This document shows, in pieces, positions 22,762 to 29,726 of a DNA stretch of 37,129 bases (positions are counted from its first letter, which is position 1; every line of letters begins with the position of its first letter). Made by a program: the position numbers and the translations under genes. The stretch spans positions 1 through 37,129 of the IMG/VR virus record IMGVR_UViG_3300046653_000045; one strand, given 5' to 3'. Origin of the DNA: a virus. Below the pieces are notes generated by a model. The model was not told the DNA's origin and ran no database searches. It saw nothing but the letters and a program-made list of their open reading frames with translations.

Positions 22762-23186
22762 TGAGCGAGCGAGGCGACGAGTACCAGATACGACCGTACA
22801 ACCCGGAGACGGATGAGGCGTTCGCTTTCCGGGCCTGGCTAGAGGGGCACTGGCCCGGCTACGCCGGCGCGGCTGTCACTCCTAAATCCACCTACCTAGT
22901 AGAGTGGCACCGGCTGATAGAGCGCATCCTGGCCGCGCCCGGAACGACGACGGTTGTCGCGACAGTGGTGGACACGCTAGTGGGATTCGCTTGCGCGGAC
23001 CCAGACTGCCTGCATTGGTGCTACGTCAAACAAGCTTTTCGCGGCCAGCAAATCGGGTACGCGCTCAATTCCCACCTCGGTCTCGGTGGCGCAGGTGAGC
23101 CGCGCGTGTGCAGTCACTGGAGCCCGCACCTGCATCCTGCTGGGTGGTCCTACGACCCGCGCATCCTTCGGAGATACCAGCCATGA
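22761..23186 (+). CDS. GNAT-like acetyltransferase fold protein, 141 aa
   Basis: Strand-rich centre TTVVATVVDTLVGFACADPD, then CYVKQAFRGQQIGYALNSHL. The latter resembles GNAT motif A (V-K-x-x-x-R-G-x-G-I-G), which binds acetyl-CoA, though the key Gly is replaced (RGQQIG). GNAT-like genes often occur beside phage packaging genes; the substrate is unknown. TGATG overlap with the upstream gene and ATGA with the next give a coupled trio ahead of the terminase. Confidence 0.5.
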   Translation: MSERGDEYQIRPYNPETDEAFAFRAWLEGHWPGYAGAAVTPKSTYLVEWHRLIERILAAPGTTTVVATVVDTLVGFACADPDCLHWCYVKQAFRGQQIGYALNSHLGLGGAGEPRVCSHWSPHLHPAGWSYDPRILRRYQP

Positions 23187-23455
23187 GCAAAATCACATGC
23201 GTACGATTCGGCGGATACGTGCAGCTCGCGCCCCGGCGGCTCGAGGCGGAGTGGAGGCCCGGCCACAATGGCATTGTGGAAATCACGCGCGAGCCGGACG
23301 GGTGTCTCGTTTTTCGTCTGGACGCGGGCGCGAGCATCCTCGTCTATCCACAGCCAGGTACCACAGTGATGAGAGAGGGAGACGATGCCCAGCCTCCTCG
23401 AATCGCAGCTAGCAATCCTCCTGCGCAAGGCCGCGGGCGTCCGCCGGGCCGGTGA
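23183..23455 (+). CDS. Small protein before large terminase, 90 aa
   Basis: ATGA coupling to the GNAT-like gene. The first 65 residues look like a small beta-barrel (ITCVRFGGYVQLAPRRLEAE; GCLVFRLDAGASILVYP). The last 25 residues, Pro/Arg/Gly-rich, overlap the terminase gene by 71 bp and may be unconstrained. Unknown. A small terminase subunit is conceivable from position only. Confidence 0.45.
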   Translation: MSKITCVRFGGYVQLAPRRLEAEWRPGHNGIVEITREPDGCLVFRLDAGASILVYPQPGTTVMREGDDAQPPRIAASNPPAQGRGRPPGR

Positions 23456-24833
23456 GTTTTCTCCCGCTGCGTGCTCGTTCGGACCGCAGCGCCGGGCAAT
23501 AGAGAGCACGGCAAAGCGCAAGGTGTTGCGGTGCGGGCGCCGGTCAGGAAAGACCGTCGGCATCGCCATCAAGCTTTTAATGGCAGCGCTCGAAGAGCCC
23601 TGCGTGCCGGTCCTGTACATCACCCTGACCCGGGAAAACGCGCGTGAAATCATCTGGGGGGACCTGCAGCGCCTCAATGAGGAGTACCAGCTCGGATTCA
23701 TCGAGCACATCAGCCGCCTGGAATTCGTATCTCCTAAAGGAGGCGTCATCCAACTACGTGGAGCGCACACCGAAAAAGAGATTGCGAAGTACCGAGGGAA
23801 AAAATTCAAGCTCGTCATCATCGACGAGGCGCAGTCATTCCCCGACCGCGTGCTCAAGCCGCTCCTGCAGGACGTGATAGGACCGACCCTCACCGACTAC
23901 CAGGGCGAGCTATGGCTTGCGGGCACGCGCCCTGCGCTTCGTGGTGGCCATTTCTCTCGCTGCTACGAAAAGGGAGACCTGGCAGCCGCCTGGGAGCCTC
24001 ACAGCTGGACCATGCTCGAAAACGAGCGCTTCCCCGCACGCATGGCCGGCGTGGACGTCCAGAAAATCCTAGACGATGTCTGCAAGGAAAACGGATGGAG
24101 CTCTTCGCATCCTACTTTTCAGCGCGAGTACCTCGACCGAGACATCGAAGACCCGGAAAGTCTTCTTTTCGAGTACGACAAAATCCGAAACGGCTACACC
24201 AATCTCCCGCCCGGCGAATGGTCGTTCGTTCTCAGCCTCGATCTCGGGTATGAGGACAACATGGCGCTCGCGTGCCTGGGCTGGCGCACGCACGATGCGC
24301 ACGTGTACCTCGTCGACGAATGGAGTGACAACCACGTCGACATCACGGACAGCGCGTGCAAGCTGCACCAGTTCGTCGAGACCTACCACCCACAGAGCAT
24401 GGTCATCGACCAGGGGGCGCTCGGCAAGCTCATCGCGGTCGAGATGCGCCGCCGGCACGGCCTTCCGCTCAAGGCTGCCGAGAAATCGCAGAAGGGCGCG
24501 CACATCAAGCTGCTCAACACGGAGCTGCGCAAGGGCATGCTGCTCGCCAAGACCGATTCGGTTTTCGCTGAAGAGTGCGCGCTCGTCCGCAAGGACCCCA
24601 AGGCCGCTATGGATGGCAAGCTGCAGGAGCTGACCCGCGCCGCCGGAGGCTTTCACGGAAACATGACCGATGCAGTCCTGTATGGCTGGCGCGAGTGTAA
24701 GGCCTTCTTCGAGCGCCCAGAGACGGCAAAGGATCCTCTCTACGTGGCTCCGAGCCCGACGTTGGCGGCAGCCATCGCAGAGCAGAGGTGCAACGCCCAC
24801 CGCGACCCACTCGACGCATTCTTCGGCGACTAG
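23385..24833 (+). CDS. terL: Terminase large subunit, 482 aa
   Basis: ATPase domain with Walker A GRRSGKT (51-57) and Walker B LVIIDEAQ (143-150). The C-terminal RNase H-like nuclease has acidic residues D286 in LSLDLGYED, D342 in MVIDQGALGK and D429 in FHGNMTDAVLYGW. It is the motor that cuts and pumps DNA through the portal. Start ATG 23385 behind GGGAG, inside the preceding gene. Length is typical of the family. Headful or cos packaging cannot be told from motifs; the circular permutation of the assembly favours headful packaging. Confidence 0.92.
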   Translation: MPSLLESQLAILLRKAAGVRRAGEFSPAACSFGPQRRAIESTAKRKVLRCGRRSGKTVGIAIKLLMAALEEPCVPVLYITLTRENAREIIWGDLQRLNEEYQLGFIEHISRLEFVSPKGGVIQLRGAHTEKEIAKYRGKKFKLVIIDEAQSFPDRVLKPLLQDVIGPTLTDYQGELWLAGTRPALRGGHFSRCYEKGDLAAAWEPHSWTMLENERFPARMAGVDVQKILDDVCKENGWSSSHPTFQREYLDRDIEDPESLLFEYDKIRNGYTNLPPGEWSFVLSLDLGYEDNMALACLGWRTHDAHVYLVDEWSDNHVDITDSACKLHQFVETYHPQSMVIDQGALGKLIAVEMRRRHGLPLKAAEKSQKGAHIKLLNTELRKGMLLAKTDSVFAEECALVRKDPKAAMDGKLQELTRAAGGFHGNMTDAVLYGWRECKAFFERPETAKDPLYVAPSPTLAAAIAEQRCNAHRDPLDAFFGD

Positions 24834-24841
24834 TCAATTGA

Positions 24842-24895
24842 CATGACTCGTAATTTCACATGCAACTTGCATGTGAAATTACCGACCGAGTCATG
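24842..24895. repeat. 54-bp long inverted repeat after terL
   Basis: Outer 9-bp arms CATGACTCG (24842-24850) and CGAGTCATG (24887-24895). Inner 15-bp perfect arms TAATTTCACATGCAA (24851-24865) and TTGCATGTGAAATTA (24867-24881), with one central base. A 5-nt asymmetric spacer (24882-24886) lies between inner and outer right arms. It begins 9 bp after the terminase stop. It could be a transcription terminator (very stable hairpin but no T-tract), a protein-binding palindrome, or part of an origin or packaging site. Confidence 0.85.
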
Positions 24896-24920
24896 AGTGA
24901 TTACGAACACTTGCGAGACA

Positions 24921-25027
24921 GTTTTGGACATATGTTCATTACGCATTAAGAGGTGGCATATTATCCTACCCGTATTGCTTGAGCGCTGCGCAATTATGAA
25001 CATACGTTCAAAACGTGTCCCACCTCT
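24921..25027. promoter_or_regulatory. Crossed inverted repeats with GAAC-N4-GTTC palindromes
   Basis: A 21-bp element at 24921-24941 recurs inverted at 24994-25014 (18 of 21 match). Each contains a 12-bp palindrome: GGACATATGTTC (24926-24937) and GAACATACGTTC (24998-25009). An 8-bp element AGAGGTGG (24949-24956) also recurs inverted as CCACCTCT (25020-25027). So order A, B, A-inverted, B-inverted. GAAC-N4-GTTC is the known LexA/DinR SOS-box core of Gram-positive bacteria; whether a LexA-like protein binds here is inference. No gene fits this stretch. Confidence 0.55.
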
Positions 25028-25122
25028 GTATACCTTTGTCTACAATATCGCTGTGGCAGAAAGGGGCACGCGGCGCGCTAAGTGGCGTACTTCCTTTGGA
25101 TAAAGTGGGGCAAAATGCCATA

Positions 25123-25151
25123 TTGACAGCCTATTTTGTGACGCGCATATT
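25123..25151 (+). promoter_or_regulatory. Sigma70-like promoter for the head-gene operon
   Basis: Perfect -35 TTGACA (25123-25128), 17-bp spacer and -10 CATATT (25146-25151, 4 of 6 bases). Expected start near 25158. It lies just after the inverted-repeat cluster and ahead of the KTSC, portal and coat genes, so the upstream palindromes could regulate it. Confidence 0.55.
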
Positions 25152-25157
25152 CCGGTC

Positions 25158-25302
25158 ACGCGCGGGCGGGCTGTCTCTGTAGGCGGAGCCGGAGCCCCCG
25201 GTTGAGGTCGCTCTCGCTCCGGGCACACGAGATCTAAGTCGAGCGATCTTTCGGACCGGAGGCTAAGAGGCCTTCGGTTAAAACTAAGCAAGGAGATGCC
25301 GA
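25158..25302 (+). other. Probable structured 5' leader, no gene
   Basis: About 145 nt between the predicted transcription start and the KTSC ATG. It has several possible stems, including CCGGAGC (25189-25195) with GCTCCGG (25216-25222) and short GATC/GGCC pairings near 25230-25275. It ends in an ordinary AAGGAGA ribosome site. No known riboswitch or tRNA pattern recognised. Confidence 0.4.
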
Positions 25303-25518
25303 ATGGAAATGCACAAGGTCAAGTCGAGCAACATTGAGTCAATCGGATATGACGAAGGCACGCACAAGATGCGCGTGAAATTTTCGTCCGGGACTCTCTA
25401 CGAGTACGAAGGCGTGACCGAGGAGCAGTATCAGCAGCTCCGGGACGCCGATTCGATAGGAAGCCATTTCGCGAAACACATCCGAGGAAACCACGCGGGG
25501 AAGAAGGTAGAGTCATGA
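25303..25518 (+). CDS. KTSC-domain protein, 71 aa
   Basis: Short single-domain protein with the KTSC pattern: KSSNIESIGYDEG, then VKFSSGTLYEYEGV and a C-terminal SIGSHFAKHIRG. In the family, V-x-S-S-x-I-x-x-x-G-Y, F-x-x-G-x-x-Y-x-Y and S-x-G-x-x-F-x-x-x-I-R are conserved. Function of the domain is not known; it occurs in small proteins and at the ends of larger ones. AAGGAGA before the ATG; ATGA overlap with the next gene. Confidence 0.8.
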   Translation: MEMHKVKSSNIESIGYDEGTHKMRVKFSSGTLYEYEGVTEEQYQQLRDADSIGSHFAKHIRGNHAGKKVES

Positions 25519-25889
25519 GCGAACCTGTTACAGACGCGATTGTGCGAGCAGCGGAAATGCTCGAAAGGATGCAGGCCGAAGCTTCCAAGCGCGTGCTTTC
25601 TGCATTCAGGTTTGAGGGCACTACCGTACGCGGATCCGTGATTGAGATGGGAGACGCTGCGATCCTGGATACGCGAAAAGTTTTCGTAAGATTCACGCTT
25701 AATGATCGAGAAATAGAGACATCTTTCGAGGTGGATCCTAACTTGGGGAAATACGACATGGGGATGGCCTTTAAAAAGCTCATGGACAACGTCTCTGCGG
25801 AGGTAGCCGTGATAGTTTGCACCCAAGCCGCCGAAGAGTTCTCGCGCAACAGCGTAAAGGCGCATGAGTTTGAAAGGGGTATGCGATGA
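25515..25889 (+). CDS. Unknown protein, 124 aa
   Basis: Coupled by ATGA to the KTSC gene and by ATGA to the next. Helical N-terminus (DAIVRAAEMLERMQAEASKR), a beta-rich middle (KVFVRFTLNDREIETSFEVD), then helical (AFKKLMDNVSAEVAVIVCTQ). No family recognised. Part of a three-gene set between the late promoter and the second operator-like repeat. Confidence 0.6.
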   Translation: MSEPVTDAIVRAAEMLERMQAEASKRVLSAFRFEGTTVRGSVIEMGDAAILDTRKVFVRFTLNDREIETSFEVDPNLGKYDMGMAFKKLMDNVSAEVAVIVCTQAAEEFSRNSVKAHEFERGMR

Positions 25890-26116
25890 GCGTCGTTTTT
25901 TGCCCATGCGGCCGTCAGCTTGACGACTCTCACGTGTTTTCAGGCGGAGTCGAGCTGTGCACGGCGTGCGCGACTAGGATGCACGTTCTCGAACAGTGTG
26001 AGGCTGCAGCTGCCAAGGCTCGCGCAGAGTGCCAGAGCGAGATTGCAGCGATCACGGCTGAGCGTGACGCCTTTGCCCTCCGGCTGGCTCGGTTATCGCT
26101 CAGGCCTGGCCCCTGA
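25886..26116 (+). CDS. Small zinc-knuckle and coiled-coil protein, 76 aa
   Basis: N-terminal FCPCGRQL ... LCTACA, a zinc-binding CxC/CxxC pair. A helix of coiled-coil type follows (LEQCEAAAAKARAECQSEIA) with further cysteines. Such small proteins are frequent in phage genomes without known role. ATGA overlap with the upstream gene; stop 18 bp before the inverted repeat at 26135. Confidence 0.55.
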   Translation: MSVVFCPCGRQLDDSHVFSGGVELCTACATRMHVLEQCEAAAAKARAECQSEIAAITAERDAFALRLARLSLRPGP

Positions 26117-26134
26117 CATCGCTTTGACTTGACG

Positions 26135-26162
26135 GTGACACGGTTCGGTGGGATCGTGTCAC
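26135..26162. promoter_or_regulatory. Inverted repeat GTGACACG-N12-CGTGTCAC, copy 2
   Basis: Same arms and same 12-bp spacing as at 13304-13331, with a different spacer. The perfect stem extends to 9 bp here (GGTGACACG/CGTGTCACC). It ends 1 bp before the ATG at 26164, replacing any ribosome site. TTGACT (26124-26129) and TTGACG (26129-26134) lie just upstream, so a repressor bound here would cover a start site. A hairpin terminating the KTSC operon is the alternative. Confidence 0.6.
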
Positions 26163-26163
26163 C

Positions 26164-26409
26164 ATGAGTCCCGGAAAACTCGCCGAATACATCAGCGTTC
26201 TGCGAGCCGGTGGCGTGTCTTCGTACGAGCAAACGGCAGAGGGCGAGACCGTGCGGATAGTCCTCGCGCCGGAACGTCCAGCGATGGCTGACCATGTGGC
26301 CGCCAAGCCTTCGCCGGACACTCCTTCGGAGCAAGCTCTTGACAAGCTCTGCACAGATTTGGGCGTAACGAGAGACCAGGCAAGGGAGATTGTAGCCCAT
26401 GCCTTCTAA
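26164..26409 (+). CDS. Small protein before portal, 81 aa
   Basis: ATG immediately behind the operator-like inverted repeat, with no SD, so a leaderless or repressed start is possible. N-terminal part has a helix and strand (KLAEYISVLRAGGVSSYEQT; VRIVLAPERP). The C-terminal SEQALDKLCTDLGVTRDQAREI looks like a small helical domain. Overlaps the portal start by 11 bp. Unknown function. Confidence 0.5.
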   Translation: MSPGKLAEYISVLRAGGVSSYEQTAEGETVRIVLAPERPAMADHVAAKPSPDTPSEQALDKLCTDLGVTRDQAREIVAHAF

Positions 26410-28366
26410 GTCGCTCATCAAGCGACAGACCTACCGGCTACCCCACAAGGTCGGGACGATGGGTGCGAAGAGCGAAAGCCTAGCCGACGCCGGGCGCTGG
26501 TGGAAGATCGAAGGAGATGCAGGAGCAGCGGCCGCGCGCCAGTGGATCGACTGCATCTACACCACCCACGGGCAGCGCCACCTCATGGATGCCCTGTTCG
26601 CCGGGCTATACGAAGGCCAGCCGCCTTACTGGCTAGGAGCCATGGCTCCGCGCTCGCCACTGTTGGTGCAGTCGTCGCTGACGATGGACTCGTACACCAA
26701 GGCACGGGCAAACCTGATTCGCAGATGCATCGACACCGCCGCTTCGATGCTGTCGAAGAACCCGGCAGACATCCGAGTTGAGACCGACGGCGCGAGCTGG
26801 AAGCTGCAGAAGAAGGCTCGGCAGCGTACGAAGTTCGTCAACGGAATTTTGCATGAATGCGGGTTCCACGAGGTTCAGCAACGCACGTTCATCGACGCGT
26901 GCTTGGCCCGTTCTGGTGGGCTTCCGAAGCTCTGGATCGACTACACCAATAAGAAAATCAGGTGTGATAGGCTGCACCCTTCGCAGCTTGTGTGGAACGA
27001 CTACGAGGGCGAGCGCCCATTTACCCTAGGCGCGAAGTACCCGCTCTCGAAGAGCTACGTGGCTGAGCTCTACCCGGACAACGCCAAGAAGACAGAAGAA
27101 GCACCGATCGCTTTGCGCCCGGTAAATCAGGCATATCGGCGCATGTTCGGAGTGGAATCCCTCGCCGACCAGGTCAACGTGTACGAGACTTGGCGACTTA
27201 GCGGAGACGAGGCGAAGCCAGGTCGCCACATTGTAAGCCTGGAAAACGTGACCCTCCTTGACGAGGAATGGGAGTTTGACTTCTTCCCGATTCCTCGCTT
27301 CTGCTGGTCGCATGCCGACAGCGGATGGAGCAATTCGCCAGTAGCCGACCAGCTCGTGGGCTACCACATCGAGATCGGGAAGAGCATGCGCAAGATTCGC
27401 CGCTCTCAGGATCTGGCGTGCGTTCCTCGCGTGTGGATAGAGCAAGGCTCGGAAGTCGTCGAAGACGAGCTGACGAATGAAATAGGCGGCATCGGCCACT
27501 ACAAGGGGACGGCACCGCAGATCTCCCCAAGCTCAGCGCTCCCCCCCGAGTTCTACAATTATCTCGATTGGCTATTCAAACAGGCCATGGCCGACACTGG
27601 CCTCAATGAGATGCAGGCCATGGGGCAAAAGCCCATGGGCCTCGACAGCGGCAAAGCACTACGCGAGTACAACGACACAGGGGCCACTCGCCAGATCATC
27701 AAGGGCCAGGCCATCGAGCGCCAAACCGAAGTCGCCGGTGAGATCGTTTTTCGTCTCGCGGGAAAGCTGGCAGAGAAGTGCCCAGACTTCGCAGCAAACG
27801 CCTTGGGCGCCAAGAGCTTCGAGCACATCGCGTGGAAGGATGTTGCCGGAGACATGGACGATATCCGCTTCCGGTCCAACCCGGTCAGCGCTTTGTCATC
27901 GACCAGCGCGGGCCGCATACAGGACGTGACCGATATCATCAAGGGCGGACTCCTTCCTCCCGAAGAGGTGCAGGGCGGGCTGGGCCTCAAACTGCTGAAC
28001 TTCCCCGACCTTGAGAAGGTCGTTACCATGGAGACGGCAAGCCGTGAGCTTGTCGAGATGCAAGTCGACGGTGCCCTTTACGAGGGAGAATATTTCGCGC
28101 CAGAGCCGTACCAGTCGGGAAGCGGGCTTACCCTACTGAAGACCATGGCTTACCGAGCCTATGCGCAAGCGCTGCAGATGGACGGCGTCCCCTCGCGCAA
28201 CATGGATCTACTGCGCAGGCTCATGAGCGAGGCGGACCAGCTCACGCAGCGCCTGGCCGGCAAGTCCCCACAGATTCAGCAACCAGCAGCAGCGGTGCCG
28301 CCTCCGGCGCAGGCCCCACTTGAGCAATCCCCCATCGCGCCGCCCCCGATTCCAGGAGCAGCATAG
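26399..28366 (+). CDS. Portal protein, 655 aa
   Basis: Large mixed-fold protein in the classical place after terL and before the scaffold and coat genes. It has features of podovirus portals: a helical N-terminus with many Arg/Lys/Trp; a core beta/alpha region (RLHPSQLVWNDYEGERPFTL); VNVYETWRLSG; the helix VGYHIEIGKSMRKIRRSQD, which resembles portal stem or crown helices; a long helical C-terminus; and a Pro/Gln-rich tail. Twelve copies would form the DNA channel at the head vertex. ATG 26399 with AGGGAG 10 bp upstream, overlapping the preceding gene. Assignment rests on context and size plus general pattern. Confidence 0.8.
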   Translation: MPSKSLIKRQTYRLPHKVGTMGAKSESLADAGRWWKIEGDAGAAAARQWIDCIYTTHGQRHLMDALFAGLYEGQPPYWLGAMAPRSPLLVQSSLTMDSYTKARANLIRRCIDTAASMLSKNPADIRVETDGASWKLQKKARQRTKFVNGILHECGFHEVQQRTFIDACLARSGGLPKLWIDYTNKKIRCDRLHPSQLVWNDYEGERPFTLGAKYPLSKSYVAELYPDNAKKTEEAPIALRPVNQAYRRMFGVESLADQVNVYETWRLSGDEAKPGRHIVSLENVTLLDEEWEFDFFPIPRFCWSHADSGWSNSPVADQLVGYHIEIGKSMRKIRRSQDLACVPRVWIEQGSEVVEDELTNEIGGIGHYKGTAPQISPSSALPPEFYNYLDWLFKQAMADTGLNEMQAMGQKPMGLDSGKALREYNDTGATRQIIKGQAIERQTEVAGEIVFRLAGKLAEKCPDFAANALGAKSFEHIAWKDVAGDMDDIRFRSNPVSALSSTSAGRIQDVTDIIKGGLLPPEEVQGGLGLKLLNFPDLEKVVTMETASRELVEMQVDGALYEGEYFAPEPYQSGSGLTLLKTMAYRAYAQALQMDGVPSRNMDLLRRLMSEADQLTQRLAGKSPQIQQPAAAVPPPAQAPLEQSPIAPPPIPGAA

Positions 28367-28501
28367 ATGCCACTTAAGAGAGGCAAGTCAGCAAAGACCA
28401 TTGGGGCCAACATTCGCGAGATGCTTAAGGCCGGCCATCCTGCCGATCAGTCAGTCGCCGCCGCCTACGACATGGCGAACAAGAAGAGGAAGAAGAAATG
28501 A
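28367..28501 (+). CDS. Small basic protein, 44 aa
   Basis: MPLKRGKSAKTIGANIREML continues to a helix and a Lys/Arg-rich end (AYDMANKKRKKK). Proteins of this pattern (MPxKRGKSxKTIxxNI) are common small genes beside portal or capsid genes of podoviruses; role unknown, perhaps capsid or DNA binding. ATG directly abuts the portal TAG and the stop overlaps the next ATG (AAATGA). Confidence 0.65.
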   Translation: MPLKRGKSAKTIGANIREMLKAGHPADQSVAAAYDMANKKRKKK

Positions 28502-28632
28502 GCGTCAAGCGTGGCTACAAAGGCGGACGTAAGTCGTCGACCATAGATTCTCGCCCCCCATCCGATGCGTATCGCGCCGGGTGGGAACGCATGTTCGGGA
28601 AATCCAAGCAAAAGGAAAAGAAAAATGGCTGA
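28498..28632 (+). CDS. Small basic protein, 44 aa
   Basis: 44 residues starting MSVKRGYKGGRKSSTIDSRP and ending in a Lys-rich helix (FGKSKQKEKKNG). Overlaps the upstream gene by 4 bp and the scaffold start by 8 bp, and its Lys-rich codons form the scaffold's ribosome site (AAAAGGAAAAG). Like its neighbour it is strongly basic. The two may be a related pair, but their sequences are too short to decide. Confidence 0.5.
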   Translation: MSVKRGYKGGRKSSTIDSRPPSDAYRAGWERMFGKSKQKEKKNG

Positions 28633-29638
28633 CCAAGCTACAGGCACAGCACCCACCGAGACGACGACTGCCACAACTGAGACGATTGCACCGGTTGTCG
28701 AAACGACGACGGAAGCCACTGAGACGATTGCACCCGCATCCGCGATGGACAGGGCCAAGGCCGCGATGGAAAAGGCCGGCGTCGACAAGGAGAAGCCAGC
28801 CGAAGAGGGTGACAAGGCGGCGGTAGAGCCCGGTAAGGATCCCGCCAAGCCCGCAGAGGAAGAGAAGAAGCCGGTAGAGCCGCGCCTGTCGCGTGGGCTT
28901 GCCATCATCGCCGAGCGTGAGGAACGTGTACGCAAGGCAGAGGCCGGGCTGAAGTCTACCCGTGCGCAGTTCGAAGCAGAGATGGCTCCCCTCAAGGAAG
29001 ACCTGCAGCTTGTGCGCTCGATGCGCGAGGCTCTCGCCAAGGGAGGTAAGGCTGCGGCACTCAAGGTTCTAGGAATTGACATGCGCGAGGGCATCGAAGA
29101 GCTTTCCAGGAGCTATCAAGAGCCCACCGCTGAAGAAATAGCCCGCAAGGTTGCCTCCGACGAGTGGGACAGTCGGCAGAAGGCAGAGCAAGCTCGGCAA
29201 GAGGCAGCCCAAAAAGAAGCGTCGGAGCGCGCTCAAGCCGCAGACGCCGCGAGTTCTGCCGACTTCGTCCACCGCGCCAACACGCTGTGTGTGGCCGATG
29301 ATGTGGCCTACGCTCACGTGATTGCCCACGAGGTGACGGGGGCGCAGCTCTGGCAGTTCACCAAGGCGTTACAGGGTAAACTCGGGCGCTCGGTGACTCC
29401 AGAAGAAGCTTTGACCGAGGCCGAGAAGATCCTAGAGGAAAAAGACAACCAGGCCAGGGCGAAGAAGGCGGCCAAGGAAACCGCTGCCGCAGAGGCCGAA
29501 AAAGCAAAGAAACCAGCGGAAAAGAAGGCATCAGACGCCAAGCCGCCGGAGAAGAGCGCGCTCGCCAAGCAAGCCCAGGAGCGCAAGAACGCATCCCAGC
29601 GCGCAGCGGAAGCTATGCGCAGACTCAACATTTCGTGA
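28625..29638 (+). CDS. Scaffolding protein, 337 aa
   Basis: Start placed at MADQATG (ATG 28625). Very charged and alanine-rich: a Thr/Pro/Glu disordered N-terminus, then long helices and coiled coil (about residues 110-310), and a basic C-terminus (LAKQAQERKNASQRAAEAMR). Position immediately before the coat gene, low complexity and a C-terminal basic helix match phage scaffolds, whose C-terminal helix binds coat protein. No protease motif seen, so a reusable P22-style scaffold is more likely than a self-cleaving one. Confidence 0.75.
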   Translation: MADQATGTAPTETTTATTETIAPVVETTTEATETIAPASAMDRAKAAMEKAGVDKEKPAEEGDKAAVEPGKDPAKPAEEEKKPVEPRLSRGLAIIAEREERVRKAEAGLKSTRAQFEAEMAPLKEDLQLVRSMREALAKGGKAAALKVLGIDMREGIEELSRSYQEPTAEEIARKVASDEWDSRQKAEQARQEAAQKEASERAQAADAASSADFVHRANTLCVADDVAYAHVIAHEVTGAQLWQFTKALQGKLGRSVTPEEALTEAEKILEEKDNQARAKKAAKETAAAEAEKAKKPAEKKASDAKPPEKSALAKQAQERKNASQRAAEAMRRLNIS

Positions 29639-29726
29639 TAGAGTAGTTCCCGAAGCATCTGATAGTGACGGCTAAGCGACATGCCGGAGTGTGAATCCAT
29701 GACCTCAACACTTTGGAGATCGCAAC

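Noticed and set aside
24897-25103. 68-codon plus-strand frame after the terminase (GTG start)
   Set aside because: It runs through the inverted-repeat cluster, has no SD and reads as unconstrained sequence. The repeats explain this region better.
25158-25302. Leader before the KTSC gene considered as tRNA or riboswitch
   Set aside because: No T-loop, anticodon arm or known riboswitch core could be placed; only generic stems are visible.
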